From CAZVCJ01 sp964625745 (lineage in GTDB: Bacteria; Chloroflexota; Anaerolineae; VGOG01): a stretch of DNA of 12,587 bases. A program made the position numbers and the translations under genes. Below, in pieces: positions 1-7,435 of this stretch (positions are counted from its first letter, which is position 1; every line of letters begins with the position of its first letter). The stretch is taken from contig CAZVCJ010000117.1 of the NCBI GenBank assembly GCA_964625745.1, positions 1 through 12,587 of the forward strand. Reading direction: 5' to 3'. The notes below the pieces were generated by a model. It was not told the origin of the DNA, did no database searches, and saw only the letters and a list, made by a program, of their open reading frames with translations.

Positions 1-53
1 CGGGCCTCCATCATTCGCTCTGTGGCTTCTGTGTTTGCGTTTTCGATGTTCAT
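1..53 (-). CDS. Possible start of a gene leaving the window (N-terminal 17 residues only)
   Basis: An open minus-strand frame starts at an ATG at 53-51 and runs off the left edge, giving MNIENANTEATERMMEA. The peptide is polar and acidic, as expected of a soluble protein start, but is too short to assign. An AGGAG stretch lies about 19 bases upstream, too far for an ideal ribosome site. A six-codon frame (MKAEPP) starts just after that AGGAG and overlaps this start by ATGA, so a leader-peptide coupling is conceivable. The real start could also lie outside the window. The gene follows the WD40 gene on the same strand. Confidence 0.3.
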   Translation of the reverse strand, partial: MNIENANTEATERMMEA

Positions 54-196
54 GGTGGTTCTGCTTTCATCACTCCTATGTTTTTTTGCAATGGGGCTAA
101 CGGCTCGGGCAGCACCCATCAGCTCGCGGGCGTGGTTAGCAGAATCAGGTTGGGAGCAGACGCAACCTCAAGCAGCTACTGAGCGGATGGCAGTGG
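54..196. other. Short intergenic region downstream of the WD40 gene
   Basis: No convincing terminator, promoter or RNA gene is visible between the WD40 stop and the putative partial gene at the left edge. A run of seven A on the minus strand (T on plus, near 82-88) precedes the AGGAG motif but follows no stable stem. Confidence 0.3.
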
Positions 197-2635
197 CTAG
201 TGTTGCGACCGAACAGGGCCTGGCCCTACTGGCTCTGATAGTCCCACTTCCCACAACCTCACTGTCCCATCCTCGCTCCCAGAGGCCAGGAAGCGCCCGT
301 CAGGCGACAACGCAACACACCGCACTGGCTCTCTGTGACCTGCAAAGGATCCCATGCTTTGGCCGGTTTGGATGTCCCACAGTTCTACCAATCCACTACC
401 TCGATAAGCACTGGTTATGCCTCCTAAGACGAGGTCCCGACCATCGCGGGAGAAACCCAGCGCATAACCTTCTCTCATCTTCTCTGAACGAAACACTCGC
501 GGCTCACTGCCGCTGACGTCCAGGTCCCACAGCCAAGCCTCGGGGCCATCTCCCACTGCGGCCAAGAACCGGCCATCTCTGGAGAAAGCAAGACTCCACA
601 GTGCCAAACCGGGGCGAGTACTGCGCAGCGCCATCTCGGCCGCGATCTCATTCCCTGGATCTATGCGAAACACAGCAATGGTGCCATCAGGATAGACGGC
701 CAGTGCCAGGCGCGTACCATCGGCCGAGACGACGGGTTCGCGCCTTGCACTCGTAACCCCGAGTCCACATTTGGCTGCTACCTGTCCTTGCAAAGTGTTC
801 CATAAGCGTACAGTATCGTTGCCGTATGTTTGGGCGAACAAGACAAGCGGTTCACACCCGGAGACCGACTCTGCCGTGCGATCCCTGGCTACATCCCAGA
901 GGTTCAGAACCCTTCCGTCTATCTTCTCCACCTCTCTCACTGCGAGCAGTGTACCGTCGGTAGAGTAGCCCAGCGATTTGATATCACATTCCATCTTGTA
1001 TGCTCTCAGCCGATTGTGGGTCTCCACATCCCAAAGCTGTATTTCACCGTAGTCACCTGCACACGCGAGAGTGTGGTGATCTGGCGAGAAGGCAATCGCG
1101 CATATTGGGGACGCGTGTCCCATCTCCAGCAGCAACTCTCGCCCATCTTGCAGGTTCCAGAGGTGGGCGTCGCCGGTGAAACGCGGCCTTGATGCTAGGA
1201 GCGTTTCATTCGGGGAGAACTCCAGGGAACCGATGTATCCTCCGTAATAACCACGAAGTGTCAACACCAAGCGCGCGGTATCCAGATCCCAGATCAGTAC
1301 CCTGTTAGGATCGTCACAGCTAACAGCCAGAAGCCGACCATCGCTCGAAAATGTGAGACTGTCGGCCGAGCCCCACCCTAGTGCGTTCGGCTTCAGCCTC
1401 GCTGGCTCCGAAAGACCATTTGGCCATACCCATTCGGTGCGCTTTAGCCTGACTAGGTCCCGCCCTGTCGAAACATCCTTGGCCCATACCTCATCCCCAA
1501 AGCTTGTGATCAGAGCCCAGCGGTCTCCGTGTGGTGACAAGGCAATCTGTCTTGGCGGAAGCCAGAGCGACTTGAGGGTTAGGGATGCTAGCACTTGATC
1601 TGTCTGTAGATTTCGGATCTGAACTTCTCCATCAGCCATGCGATATGAAGCTGTCGGCTCACGCGACACACGAAGTAGGGCATAGTTGGGGAATGCTGCC
1701 GCCACCGTCCCTTCGGGTAGGGGATGACGCTTTCTTGTGATCATGTTCCATACGTAACATTCGCCGGGACGGCCTGGACATTCCCAGATGAGAAAGCCGC
1801 CGTCCTCAGTGAACGACAGGCCTCGTGTCTCATATGGGAAGTGTGGATCAGTGATCAACACATTCCCGGTATCCACGTTCCACGCCCACAGTCCTTCCTC
1901 CCCTCCATATGCGAGCATGCTTCCATCGGCAGAGAAAGCGAGGCGAGCAGGGCCAGGGATGTATGGGTACTTCAGTGTTTTCCAGACGTCGTCTTGGCCG
2001 AACCTCCACAGGTGCAATCTTCCTCGAGTGTCTCCGGCTGCGACAAGCCCGCTGGCAGCCGAGACTGCAACGCAAGCAGTGCTCTCGTCAGTTTCAGGAG
2101 ACGGCAACGGCCGTAGCCCATCGCTCCCATACAGGTATACCCCCAGAGGTGATGCTACTGCCAGGATTTCTCCCGATTGGCAAAAAGTGACGTCTGTTGG
2201 CCGCCCCCTGCCTAGCACAACGTGTTTCTGTGTGGATGGGGCAGTCACTGGCGGTTTGTCAAAGAGTGCGGAGCCTTGTTCCTTTCTTTTCACGGACGCA
2301 ACTGGCACTCTGACTTCCTCATCTGTTCCTACAAGCGGGATCTCGCCAACATCGGCATTCTGATGCCTGAGACGCCATCCTAATGCACCTGTTATCCAAG
2401 TCATTCCCGGAATCGGGAGAAGGAAATAGAGGTAGAACAATAGCAGCAAAGGGTCTGCAACCGTTGAAGGTGGAGCCAGCAAATTGAAGAGGAATGCTAT
2501 GAAGAAAGCCACGATTGCCAGTACGGGACTGACCGCCGCAACCCAGAACTCTGGCCCGAAATGTCCTTGTTCTTTGGCCCAGCCACAGAACAAGACCCAC
2601 ACATAACCGAGAATAAGTATTAGAGTCCAGTCCAT
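197..2635 (-). CDS. Membrane-anchored WD40-repeat (double beta-propeller) protein
   Basis: This is an 812-residue protein. Residues about 3-20, 30-53 and 60-84 form three hydrophobic segments, followed by a charged linker to about residue 135. The rest is made of about 14-15 WD40 blades of the SPDGxxLA...G...D..VxLWD type. The clearest are near the C-terminus (ALSPDGRFLASGSEDG, VRLWEVG) and in the middle (FSPDHHTLACAGDYG, IQLWDVE). Fifteen blades fit two seven-bladed propellers, which usually act as protein-binding platforms. No kinase, NACHT, caspase or nuclease domain is attached, so the partner and process are unknown. The three membrane segments suggest an inner-membrane anchor with the propellers probably in the cytoplasm; the topology is inferred. 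The start is supported by GGAGGG about five bases upstream (2641-2646). The gene lies downstream of the restriction-modification island on the same strand, separated by about 120 bp. I see no evidence that it belongs to it. Confidence 0.85.
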   Translation of the reverse strand: MDWTLILILGYVWVLFCGWAKEQGHFGPEFWVAAVSPVLAIVAFFIAFLFNLLAPPSTVADPLLLLFYLYFLLPIPGMTWITGALGWRLRHQNADVGEIPLVGTDEEVRVPVASVKRKEQGSALFDKPPVTAPSTQKHVVLGRGRPTDVTFCQSGEILAVASPLGVYLYGSDGLRPLPSPETDESTACVAVSAASGLVAAGDTRGRLHLWRFGQDDVWKTLKYPYIPGPARLAFSADGSMLAYGGEEGLWAWNVDTGNVLITDPHFPYETRGLSFTEDGGFLIWECPGRPGECYVWNMITRKRHPLPEGTVAAAFPNYALLRVSREPTASYRMADGEVQIRNLQTDQVLASLTLKSLWLPPRQIALSPHGDRWALITSFGDEVWAKDVSTGRDLVRLKRTEWVWPNGLSEPARLKPNALGWGSADSLTFSSDGRLLAVSCDDPNRVLIWDLDTARLVLTLRGYYGGYIGSLEFSPNETLLASRPRFTGDAHLWNLQDGRELLLEMGHASPICAIAFSPDHHTLACAGDYGEIQLWDVETHNRLRAYKMECDIKSLGYSTDGTLLAVREVEKIDGRVLNLWDVARDRTAESVSGCEPLVLFAQTYGNDTVRLWNTLQGQVAAKCGLGVTSARREPVVSADGTRLALAVYPDGTIAVFRIDPGNEIAAEMALRSTRPGLALWSLAFSRDGRFLAAVGDGPEAWLWDLDVSGSEPRVFRSEKMREGYALGFSRDGRDLVLGGITSAYRGSGLVELWDIQTGQSMGSFAGHREPVRCVALSPDGRFLASGSEDGTVRLWEVGLSEPVGPGPVRSQH

Positions 2636-2755
2636 GACTTCCCTCCGTGTGCTTGAGTTAATAGTGGAATGAGCCTTTGCGCTCCTGACCGACGCTCCCT
2701 GCCGCAGCTGCGCATCTGCTCTCCAACTTAGGAGCGCTGTAGCTCCCCGCGCCGC
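2636..2755. other. Intergenic region between the endonuclease remnant and the WD40 gene
   Basis: This holds only a short GGAGC/GCTCC stem (2731-2735 with 2742-2746, six-base loop) without a T tract, and the GGAGGG ribosome site of the WD40 gene. No clear promoter was found. Confidence 0.3.
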
Positions 2756-2881
2756 TCATCGCAATCCTTTGCTCCCCCGCTTCTTGGTTTCACTAAACCG
2801 TACACTGAGTCTGGCCTGCAACTTGGTGTTCAGTTCTTGCACGAATCCGTCCTTGTCGGGTAGGCCAAAGTTGTTTCGCAT
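2756..2881 (-). pseudogene. Remnant: C-terminal 41 codons of a second NotI-family endonuclease gene
   Basis: Reading minus from 2881, the frame begins MRNNFGLPDKDGFVQ and ends in SKGLR and a TGA at 2758-2756. Its first 27 residues match the C-terminal part of the endonuclease encoded just upstream (MRNNPGLPDKDEFVQ and onward) with four substitutions. At DNA level, 2802-2881 and 3892-3971 agree at 71 of 80 positions, and all nine differences are transitions. The last 14 residues are unrelated to those of the intact gene. There is no ribosome site before the ATG and no upstream endonuclease sequence, so this is best read as the tail of a deleted paralogue or a duplicated 3' end, not an expressed small gene. 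It begins 20 bp after the stop of the shifted methyltransferase tail. Confidence 0.7.
2802..2881 (-). repeat. Direct repeat copy 2 (80 bp), flanking the D12 methyltransferase gene
   Basis: This has 71/80 identity, by eye, with 3892-3971 in the same orientation. The pair brackets the D12 methyltransferase gene, and the copies are 1090 bp apart, start to start. Confidence 0.85.
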
Positions 2882-2901
2882 TGCGCTGGTTCGTTTTTGC
2901 T

Positions 2902-3865
2902 TCAAGCCTGCTTCAACAGTTCCGCCCAGGCTTTTCTGTGGGTAATGTCAGAGTGGACTCTATCGAGTTCCTTGCCTATTCCATCCAGAAACTCCACTCG
3001 ACCGGCTTCGCCCAACAGGATCAGTATCCCCAACGCAAAGTCGAAGAAGTTGGACAGGTAAACTATAGTTGGTCCAAAGGATCTCAGTTCTTTCTATTTT
3101 GACTGAATGTGCCTTCTTTGAGTTGGCTTCATAGACATTCCAGTTCCCATAAAGCTCATCTAGTAAGTCGCAATGGTATCCGGAGAGAGCGACCTGGCCC
3201 TCGACGTTATGAAGCACTTCCGCGAGCTTTACGTGATCCTCATTGGTCATTTCATAGCGGTAGGCGTTGCTGTCTCCTCTGGATTCGTGCGGATAAGGCG
3301 GGTCACAGTAGAACAGTGTTTCTTCGCTGTCATAACGTCTGATAACGTTGATGGCCAGGTCATTCTCAATCTGAACCCGCAGCAGCCGCTGGGCAATTCC
3401 TGGTAGAGCTTCAACCGCGCCCAGCCATCTTGACACGGCGCCAGCCATACCAGCACGGCTTGTCAGGCGACAGTGTGCCCACCGCCCATTACTCGCTGTT
3501 TGGGCAAGACCAGTTCTTACTTGCCTTGCACGGATATAGAAGCGTCGTGCTCTCTCCAGGTCGGACAACCCATCCAGTGGTTCTGATATAGCTTTCTTAA
3601 ATTCCTCACGGGAAAAGGGGGTTAGACCTATAGCTTCAATCAAGGCATCTTTCTGTTCGCGTAGCACTCGGAAAAAGTTCGCAACTTCTCCGTCAATGTC
3701 ATTGTACGTCTCAATGAGCGATGGCTCTCGATTCAGTAGGACAGCTGCTGAACCTCCGAATGGTTCGCAATAGTGAGTTGTCTTGGGGAGCAAAGGCAAA
3801 AGCCAGTCCAAATGGCTGAACTTTCCACCGTACCAGCCAAATGCTATCAATTTACGCCTGCCCAT
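2902..3865 (-). pseudogene. D12-class N6-adenine DNA methyltransferase with a frameshifted 3' end
   Basis: The intact frame (3865 to 2960) shows a Dam/D12 methyltransferase. It has WYGGK (residues 11-15), the S-adenosylmethionine motif CEPFGGSAAV (33-42), NDID (55-58), the catalytic DPPYPHES (188-195) and the family-end motif TEILWTNY (260-267). After residue 267 the frame turns into low-quality sequence and stops at 2960. The next frame, open from 3093, continues in protein-like sequence (FDFALGILILLGEAGR, then VEFLDGIGKELDRVHSD, ITHRKAWAELLKQA) to a TGA at 2904-2902. A one-base change between about 3090 and 3058 would join them into a protein of about 320 residues. All methyltransferase motifs lie before the shift, so the enzyme may still work. 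The start at 3865 was chosen over an upstream ATG at 3895 because AGAGGAG lies at 3879-3873. It overlaps the end of the endonuclease gene by 14 bp, so translation is probably coupled. It presumably methylates adenine in the endonuclease target. A sequencing error or ribosomal frameshift is not excluded. Confidence 0.75.
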
Positions 3866-4733
3866 TTGCGTACTCCTCTGTTTCAAACTGCACACTGAGT
3901 CTGGCCTGCAACCTGGTATTCAGTTTTTGCACGAATTCGTCCTTGTCAGGCAAGCCAGGGTTGTTTCGCATGGCCTGGTACACCTCGTCTACAGTGGTCG
4001 AGATGAATCGAGTTGGGATTAGGGCCAGGCGATTGTCTTTGCGAACAAGATCGTACAGAGCAAACCGTGAAGCATGTCCAGATGAAAACCCAGCCGTTTT
4101 GAGGCCATACCGATTGACCAGGTTTGCATAAATGTATTCTTGCATCACCCAGTAGCATTTTGTGTCCCAGGTTTCGTACACAATGCCTTTGTTCATCAAC
4201 TGGGTTATGGCGCGTTTGATGGAATCGTAGGTGTTCATGCCGAATTTGTAGGTCTGTCCCTGCACATCACGACCCTGAAAGAAATCCACGATCCCTTGAA
4301 CCAATCCTCCCGTGCTGGTTGTGGAGTCGGACTGAAACTCGACAGACACGAAATCCTCCACTTCGGGTTTCATTGGTTTGTGCCGAACGAGAACGTAGTC
4401 TATGCTACCCACGTTGGGCAGCCTGACTTCGGGGAACGCGATGGTGTTGTTGAAATCCCCAAAGTAGTGCAAAGCAACGTCCTCCAGGACCCTGGAGACT
4501 CCCTCGATTGTGCCCTGCTCTTCAAAACGACGCGGACAAATGGTGTGGATTTCGCCATTGTGCTCCGCAGAACAGACACCAAAAGGATAATCCATCAGCC
4601 GACTTTTCTTGTCGCAAGGGCGATTTACGAACGGGCACCAGTGTTTCTCGCGGACGTCTTGAGCCTCCGCTGAGAGGTTTCCAATTGGGTATCCAAAAAT
4701 CTCTGCTGGACGGCTACCCGTGCTTTTCGTCAT
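3852..4733 (-). CDS. NotI-family type II restriction endonuclease
   Basis: This is a 293-residue protein. Near the N-terminus are four cysteines, C33 (in CPF), C40, C54 (in GVC) and C66 (in ICPRR). They match in order and context the cysteine cluster by which NotI holds a structural iron atom. Further on, IDYVLV (D112) and SVEFQ (E132, Q134) fit the PD-(D/E)XK-like nuclease core, with Q in place of the usual K as in NotI. NotI is longer (about 380 residues) and recognises an 8 bp GC site; the target of this enzyme cannot be read from sequence. The start directly abuts the stop of the upstream methyltransferase gene (TAG then ATG), with GGGAGG at 4749-4744, and the 3' end overlaps the D12 methyltransferase start by 14 bp. 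This is a compact M-R-M arrangement. Its last part (3892-3971) is duplicated downstream. Family assignment is from recalled motifs, not alignment. Confidence 0.82.
   Translation of the reverse strand: MTKSTGSRPAEIFGYPIGNLSAEAQDVREKHWCPFVNRPCDKKSRLMDYPFGVCSAEHNGEIHTICPRRFEEQGTIEGVSRVLEDVALHYFGDFNNTIAFPEVRLPNVGSIDYVLVRHKPMKPEVEDFVSVEFQSDSTTSTGGLVQGIVDFFQGRDVQGQTYKFGMNTYDSIKRAITQLMNKGIVYETWDTKCYWVMQEYIYANLVNRYGLKTAGFSSGHASRFALYDLVRKDNRLALIPTRFISTTVDEVYQAMRNNPGLPDKDEFVQKLNTRLQARLSVQFETEEYANGQA
3873..3879 (-). promoter_or_regulatory. Ribosome binding site deciding the D12 methyltransferase start
   Basis: AGAGGAG lies seven bases before the ATG at 3865, inside the end of the endonuclease gene. The in-frame ATG at 3895 lacks such a site. 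Confidence 0.65.
3892..3971 (-). repeat. Direct repeat copy 1 (80 bp), inside the endonuclease 3' end
   Basis: This encodes the endonuclease C-terminal part from MRNNPGLPD onward. It is repeated at 2802-2881 with nine differences, all transitions. Confidence 0.85.
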
Positions 4734-6788
4734 CTAGTTTTTTCCTCCCATAAGCTCCTTCCAAATGATACGGATTTCCATCGTCGAATGTCCGCTCTCT
4801 AGCAGCCAACCCAATGTCATGCCACATTGACGACAGAAGGTTTCACTGTCATTGCTGTCAATGGCTTGCAATGGTGACCAGGAAGCGGCTGGCGCATTCC
4901 CATCAAGAGCAAAAACCAAGATGCTATCGTGCTTGATCGCGTTCAGATTCCTGATGTGGACTGAGATAGGATGTTCCGAAAACACGACGTAGACGTTCAT
5001 CAGTCTGAAGCCAGCACTTTTGAGGGCAATGGTGAGTTCGGCCCAGGCGTTAGGGTCCCAGTGATGGAATGTGAATACCATCCGTCCGGTACGATGTTTG
5101 AGTACGCGCCCACATTCGGCAAAAATGCCTGCCAGCCCTGTCATAAAGCTGCCGCTATCGTCAGTTGCTCTGGTCGCCACAGCACTATGGGCTTCGTTGT
5201 AGGTCCAATTGACTTCGTCGGGAAGCAAGCGTGCTAGCCACACCCGGAAGAAAGCGGCCAGGTTGCTGTATTGTACGCTGTCGTAGTAGGGAGGATCGGT
5301 CACGATTAAATCTACCGAATGATCGTCAATCGGCAGGTCGCGTGAGTCACCGTGAATGAGCCAAAAGGTTTGGCGATGGGTGTTCAGCTCAGTCTGGTCA
5401 AGAACCTCAATGCCGCCATCCTCTTCGCCTGGTATCTTGATCAACTGGCTTTTACCATCCGGTCCGATCTTTCGTTCCACCGGTGAGATAGCCCATTTGC
5501 GGCCACGTTCGATGCGATCGTGAAAAAGCAGTTGCAGATTGCCAGAAGATTTTTGGCGGTTGATGGGGTTGTTCTCCAAAGCGGTGTAGGGAAAAGAATA
5601 AGCGTGGAGGGCGAAAACGTGCCGAATAGCGCCTGGCCGCTGTTTGTACCAGCCCTTGTAACCACAGAGCATGGAATTAAACTCAAGTGATGTGGATACA
5701 AGCAGGCCCAGGTTGAGTCTTATCACCCCATCGTAATCGCGCAATTGTCGAATGGCCTGCTGAAGGTAAAGCAATTGGCGAGATGAGAAAACATCAAGAT
5801 ACGAGTTGACGTTGCGCCTTATCAGATCGCCGGACTTAGGGCCATCTTGCACCGTGAAATCTTCTAGCGCCCCAAAGTCTAGCCCATCCCGTAGCATCTC
5901 AGCCTGGTCAATTCGTGCCAAATCGGACTCGCCAGGCGAGCGAAAGAATAGACCATGTTCAGGACAAACTGCCACAATTGCAATGGGCACGTAGCGAGCA
6001 TAATACGGCACGTCAAGCAATTCCTGATATTCCAGGCCACAGACTGGACATACCTTCTCGGCTTTGGTGATCAAGCGCGTGGTCTTCGCTGAACCACTGG
6101 GACCGCTTTGGCTGTCAGTGATCTCCCAGCTCTCCGGCCATAAGCGGATTTTGCGATCGGCCTCGTGGCGCAAATCATATTGGTCAATCTGTACCACCTC
6201 TCCACAAGCGCAGGATTTGCGCAGGCCGTGGAGGGTGTACTGGAAGTCCAGGGTCTGCTGGCAGGTTGGACACTCGGTTTGGAAATAGCGCTCCAAATTG
6301 TCATGTAACTCTGCAAAGAACTGATTGAAAGCGGCCCGTAACTCTCCCAAAGCTGATCGAGTGAGGGTAGCACGAGCCTGCACAACTGGAATCGGATCTA
6401 TGTCTGCCCCAATGACGCTCGCACCTAAACGGATTGCCTCATGAAGGGTGGTGCCACCGCCCATCATGGGGTCGAGCACGATTTTGCCCTCTAACCCACC
6501 AGGCGCATAGTAGTCGCGGCGTCTAACGTTGGGCACGAATTGCTTGAGAATAGCGCGAAAGGTAGAGCCGCAGCGTCGCGCCCACCATTTGTGCAGATAC
6601 GTATTGGGACGGAAGAGGTGTTTGTTGTACACCTCGAGTCGGGAAAGCTCATCAACGAACTCTTCAGGAAAGGAATCATCCATCACGAGGCTGAGCTCTG
6701 TTTGAGGGGCGCGGTATAATTCATCAAAGGCCAACTGTCGGGCCTCTCGAATGACATGATTCGCCGGAGATTCAGCTCTTTCGGTCAT
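4734..6788 (-). CDS. Zn-ribbon-containing DNA methyltransferase (COG1743/DUF1156-like)
   Basis: This is a 684-residue amino-methyltransferase. Residues 67-78 (KWWARRCGSTFR) carry the KWWARR signature seen at the start of COG1743-type adenine methylases. DPMMGGGTT (106-114) is the cofactor-binding motif I, with GADIDP (127-132) following. DPPYYDSVQYSNL (498-510) holds the catalytic DPPY. Between them sits a long insert with cysteine pairs (C173, C176, C193, C195; then C247, C250, C275), probably zinc ribbons that may take part in target recognition. The order motif I, long insert, DPPY is seen directly. Whether it makes N6-methyladenine or N4-methylcytosine cannot be decided. The start at 6788 follows an AGGA about ten bases upstream. 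The stop abuts the endonuclease start, so the two are translated together. Its likely role is protection of the host sites cut by the NotI-like enzyme. Relatives also occur in other defence islands, so another role is possible. Confidence 0.85.
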   Translation of the reverse strand: MTERAESPANHVIREARQLAFDELYRAPQTELSLVMDDSFPEEFVDELSRLEVYNKHLFRPNTYLHKWWARRCGSTFRAILKQFVPNVRRRDYYAPGGLEGKIVLDPMMGGGTTLHEAIRLGASVIGADIDPIPVVQARATLTRSALGELRAAFNQFFAELHDNLERYFQTECPTCQQTLDFQYTLHGLRKSCACGEVVQIDQYDLRHEADRKIRLWPESWEITDSQSGPSGSAKTTRLITKAEKVCPVCGLEYQELLDVPYYARYVPIAIVAVCPEHGLFFRSPGESDLARIDQAEMLRDGLDFGALEDFTVQDGPKSGDLIRRNVNSYLDVFSSRQLLYLQQAIRQLRDYDGVIRLNLGLLVSTSLEFNSMLCGYKGWYKQRPGAIRHVFALHAYSFPYTALENNPINRQKSSGNLQLLFHDRIERGRKWAISPVERKIGPDGKSQLIKIPGEEDGGIEVLDQTELNTHRQTFWLIHGDSRDLPIDDHSVDLIVTDPPYYDSVQYSNLAAFFRVWLARLLPDEVNWTYNEAHSAVATRATDDSGSFMTGLAGIFAECGRVLKHRTGRMVFTFHHWDPNAWAELTIALKSAGFRLMNVYVVFSEHPISVHIRNLNAIKHDSILVFALDGNAPAASWSPLQAIDSNDSETFCRQCGMTLGWLLESGHSTMEIRIIWKELMGGKN

Positions 6789-6842
6789 TACCCAGTTTCC
6801 TGTTCGGTCAGATGCCTTTTGTCCACGAGCCGTTCCTGATTC

Positions 6843-7118
6843 TTATATTGAAAGCAACCTTTCCAACTCCTTCTTCCTGATCTTAGAAATCTCTTCCTCT
6901 CCAGTCCCCACATCGAGCCCCTTTTTGTTGAGTTTGCGCACAAGTTCTCTGGGAGGTGTTCGTGGATCTAACTGTCGTTCGTACCTACCGCAATAGGTGC
7001 AATCTATGATTCTCACAAACGTTCCATCGCTCCTTTTCTCATCCCGTAGCCGAAGCACATCGGGATAGTAATGTCCACATGAGGATGGTTGTTGTCCCGG
7101 AAAGTATGGACCAGGCAT
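6843..7118 (-). CDS. Small Cys/His protein, first gene of the restriction-modification island
   Basis: I do not recognise this 91-residue protein. It has a SCGHYYPD motif (C14, H16) and a DCTYCGRYE motif (C40, C43), so a small zinc-binding knuckle is likely. The C-terminal third is rich in K, R and E (ISKIRKKELERLL) and probably helical. The start was moved from an upstream ATG at 7139 to MPGPYF at 7118 because AAAGGAG (7132-7126) lies seven bases before it. It is separated by 54 bp from the methyltransferase start and shares the promoter at 7202-7230. Position and size would suit a control protein or a partner of the methyltransferase or endonuclease, but no helix-turn-helix typical of C proteins is visible, so the function is left open. 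Confidence 0.7.
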   Translation of the reverse strand: MPGPYFPGQQPSSCGHYYPDVLRLRDEKRSDGTFVRIIDCTYCGRYERQLDPRTPPRELVRKLNKKGLDVGTGEEEISKIRKKELERLLSI

Positions 7119-7125
7119 CGTAACA

Positions 7126-7132
7126 CTCCTTT
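7126..7132 (-). promoter_or_regulatory. Ribosome binding site deciding the start of the small Cys protein
   Basis: AAAGGAG is placed seven bases before the ATG at 7118. The longer reading from 7139 would put this site inside the gene. Confidence 0.65.
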
Positions 7133-7201
7133 CGTCCAAGGTGATTACTGTCGCGTGGCGTGTTTAGGGCGCGGGGCACGGATGTTGTCTCAGTTGCCTA
7201 A

Positions 7202-7230
7202 AGTATACCGCAAGATGGTCGGTTAGGCAA
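7202..7230 (-). promoter_or_regulatory. Sigma-70-type promoter of the restriction-modification island
   Basis: Reading the minus strand, TTGCCT (7230-7225), a 17-base spacer, and TATACT (7207-7202). Expected transcription start is near 7195, about 77 bases before the first gene. It is divergent from the helicase promoter. Confidence 0.6.
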
Positions 7231-7243
7231 AAGAGAGCGATCC

Positions 7244-7341
7244 AGACTTCGGAGGTTTTCAGACGCGATTTCGCCAGCAACCCAACCAGACAATCAAAGT
7301 GACTTTGCCAGCAGAGACACTGCCGGAAACCTCCGAAGTCT
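7244..7341. repeat. Inverted-repeat element of about 98 bp (MITE- or REP-like)
   Basis: Perfect 15 bp arms, AGACTTCGGAGGTTT at 7244-7258 and its complement at 7327-7341, enclose about 68 bp. The interior contains a loosely repeated CGCCAGCA / TGCCAGCA. No coding capacity is credible. It lies between two divergent promoters. I cannot see other copies in this window, so its repetitive nature is inferred from its shape. Confidence 0.6.
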
Positions 7342-7387
7342 TAAGTTGTAATGCATTTGAAACCCAGGTGAACAGCGTGGCCTTGTC

Positions 7388-7416
7388 TTGACAAAAATCC
7401 AGTTTGCTGGTATAAT
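7388..7416 (+). promoter_or_regulatory. Perfect consensus sigma-70 promoter upstream of the helicase
   Basis: TTGACA (7388-7393), exactly 17 bases, TATAAT (7411-7416). Both hexamers match the consensus at all positions. Expected start is near 7423. Confidence 0.85.
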
Positions 7417-7435
7417 TATCGTCGTTGGTTAAGTC

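Noticed and set aside
22..516. Plus-strand frame with a signal-peptide-like start
   Set aside because: The hydrophobic start is attractive, but most of the frame lies antisense to the well-supported WD40 gene and turns into composition typical of a shadow frame. There is no clear ribosome site.
2731..2746. Short stem after the restriction-modification island
   Set aside because: Only five base pairs and no T tract, too weak to call a terminator.
2756..2881. A genuine 41-residue small protein
   Set aside because: There is no ribosome site before the ATG, and the sequence is simply a copy of the endonuclease C-terminus with a new tail.
4140..4673. Plus-strand frame of 177 codons within the endonuclease gene
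   Set aside because: It is antisense to the endonuclease, whose motifs (Cys4, IDYVLV, SVEFQ) are on the minus strand.
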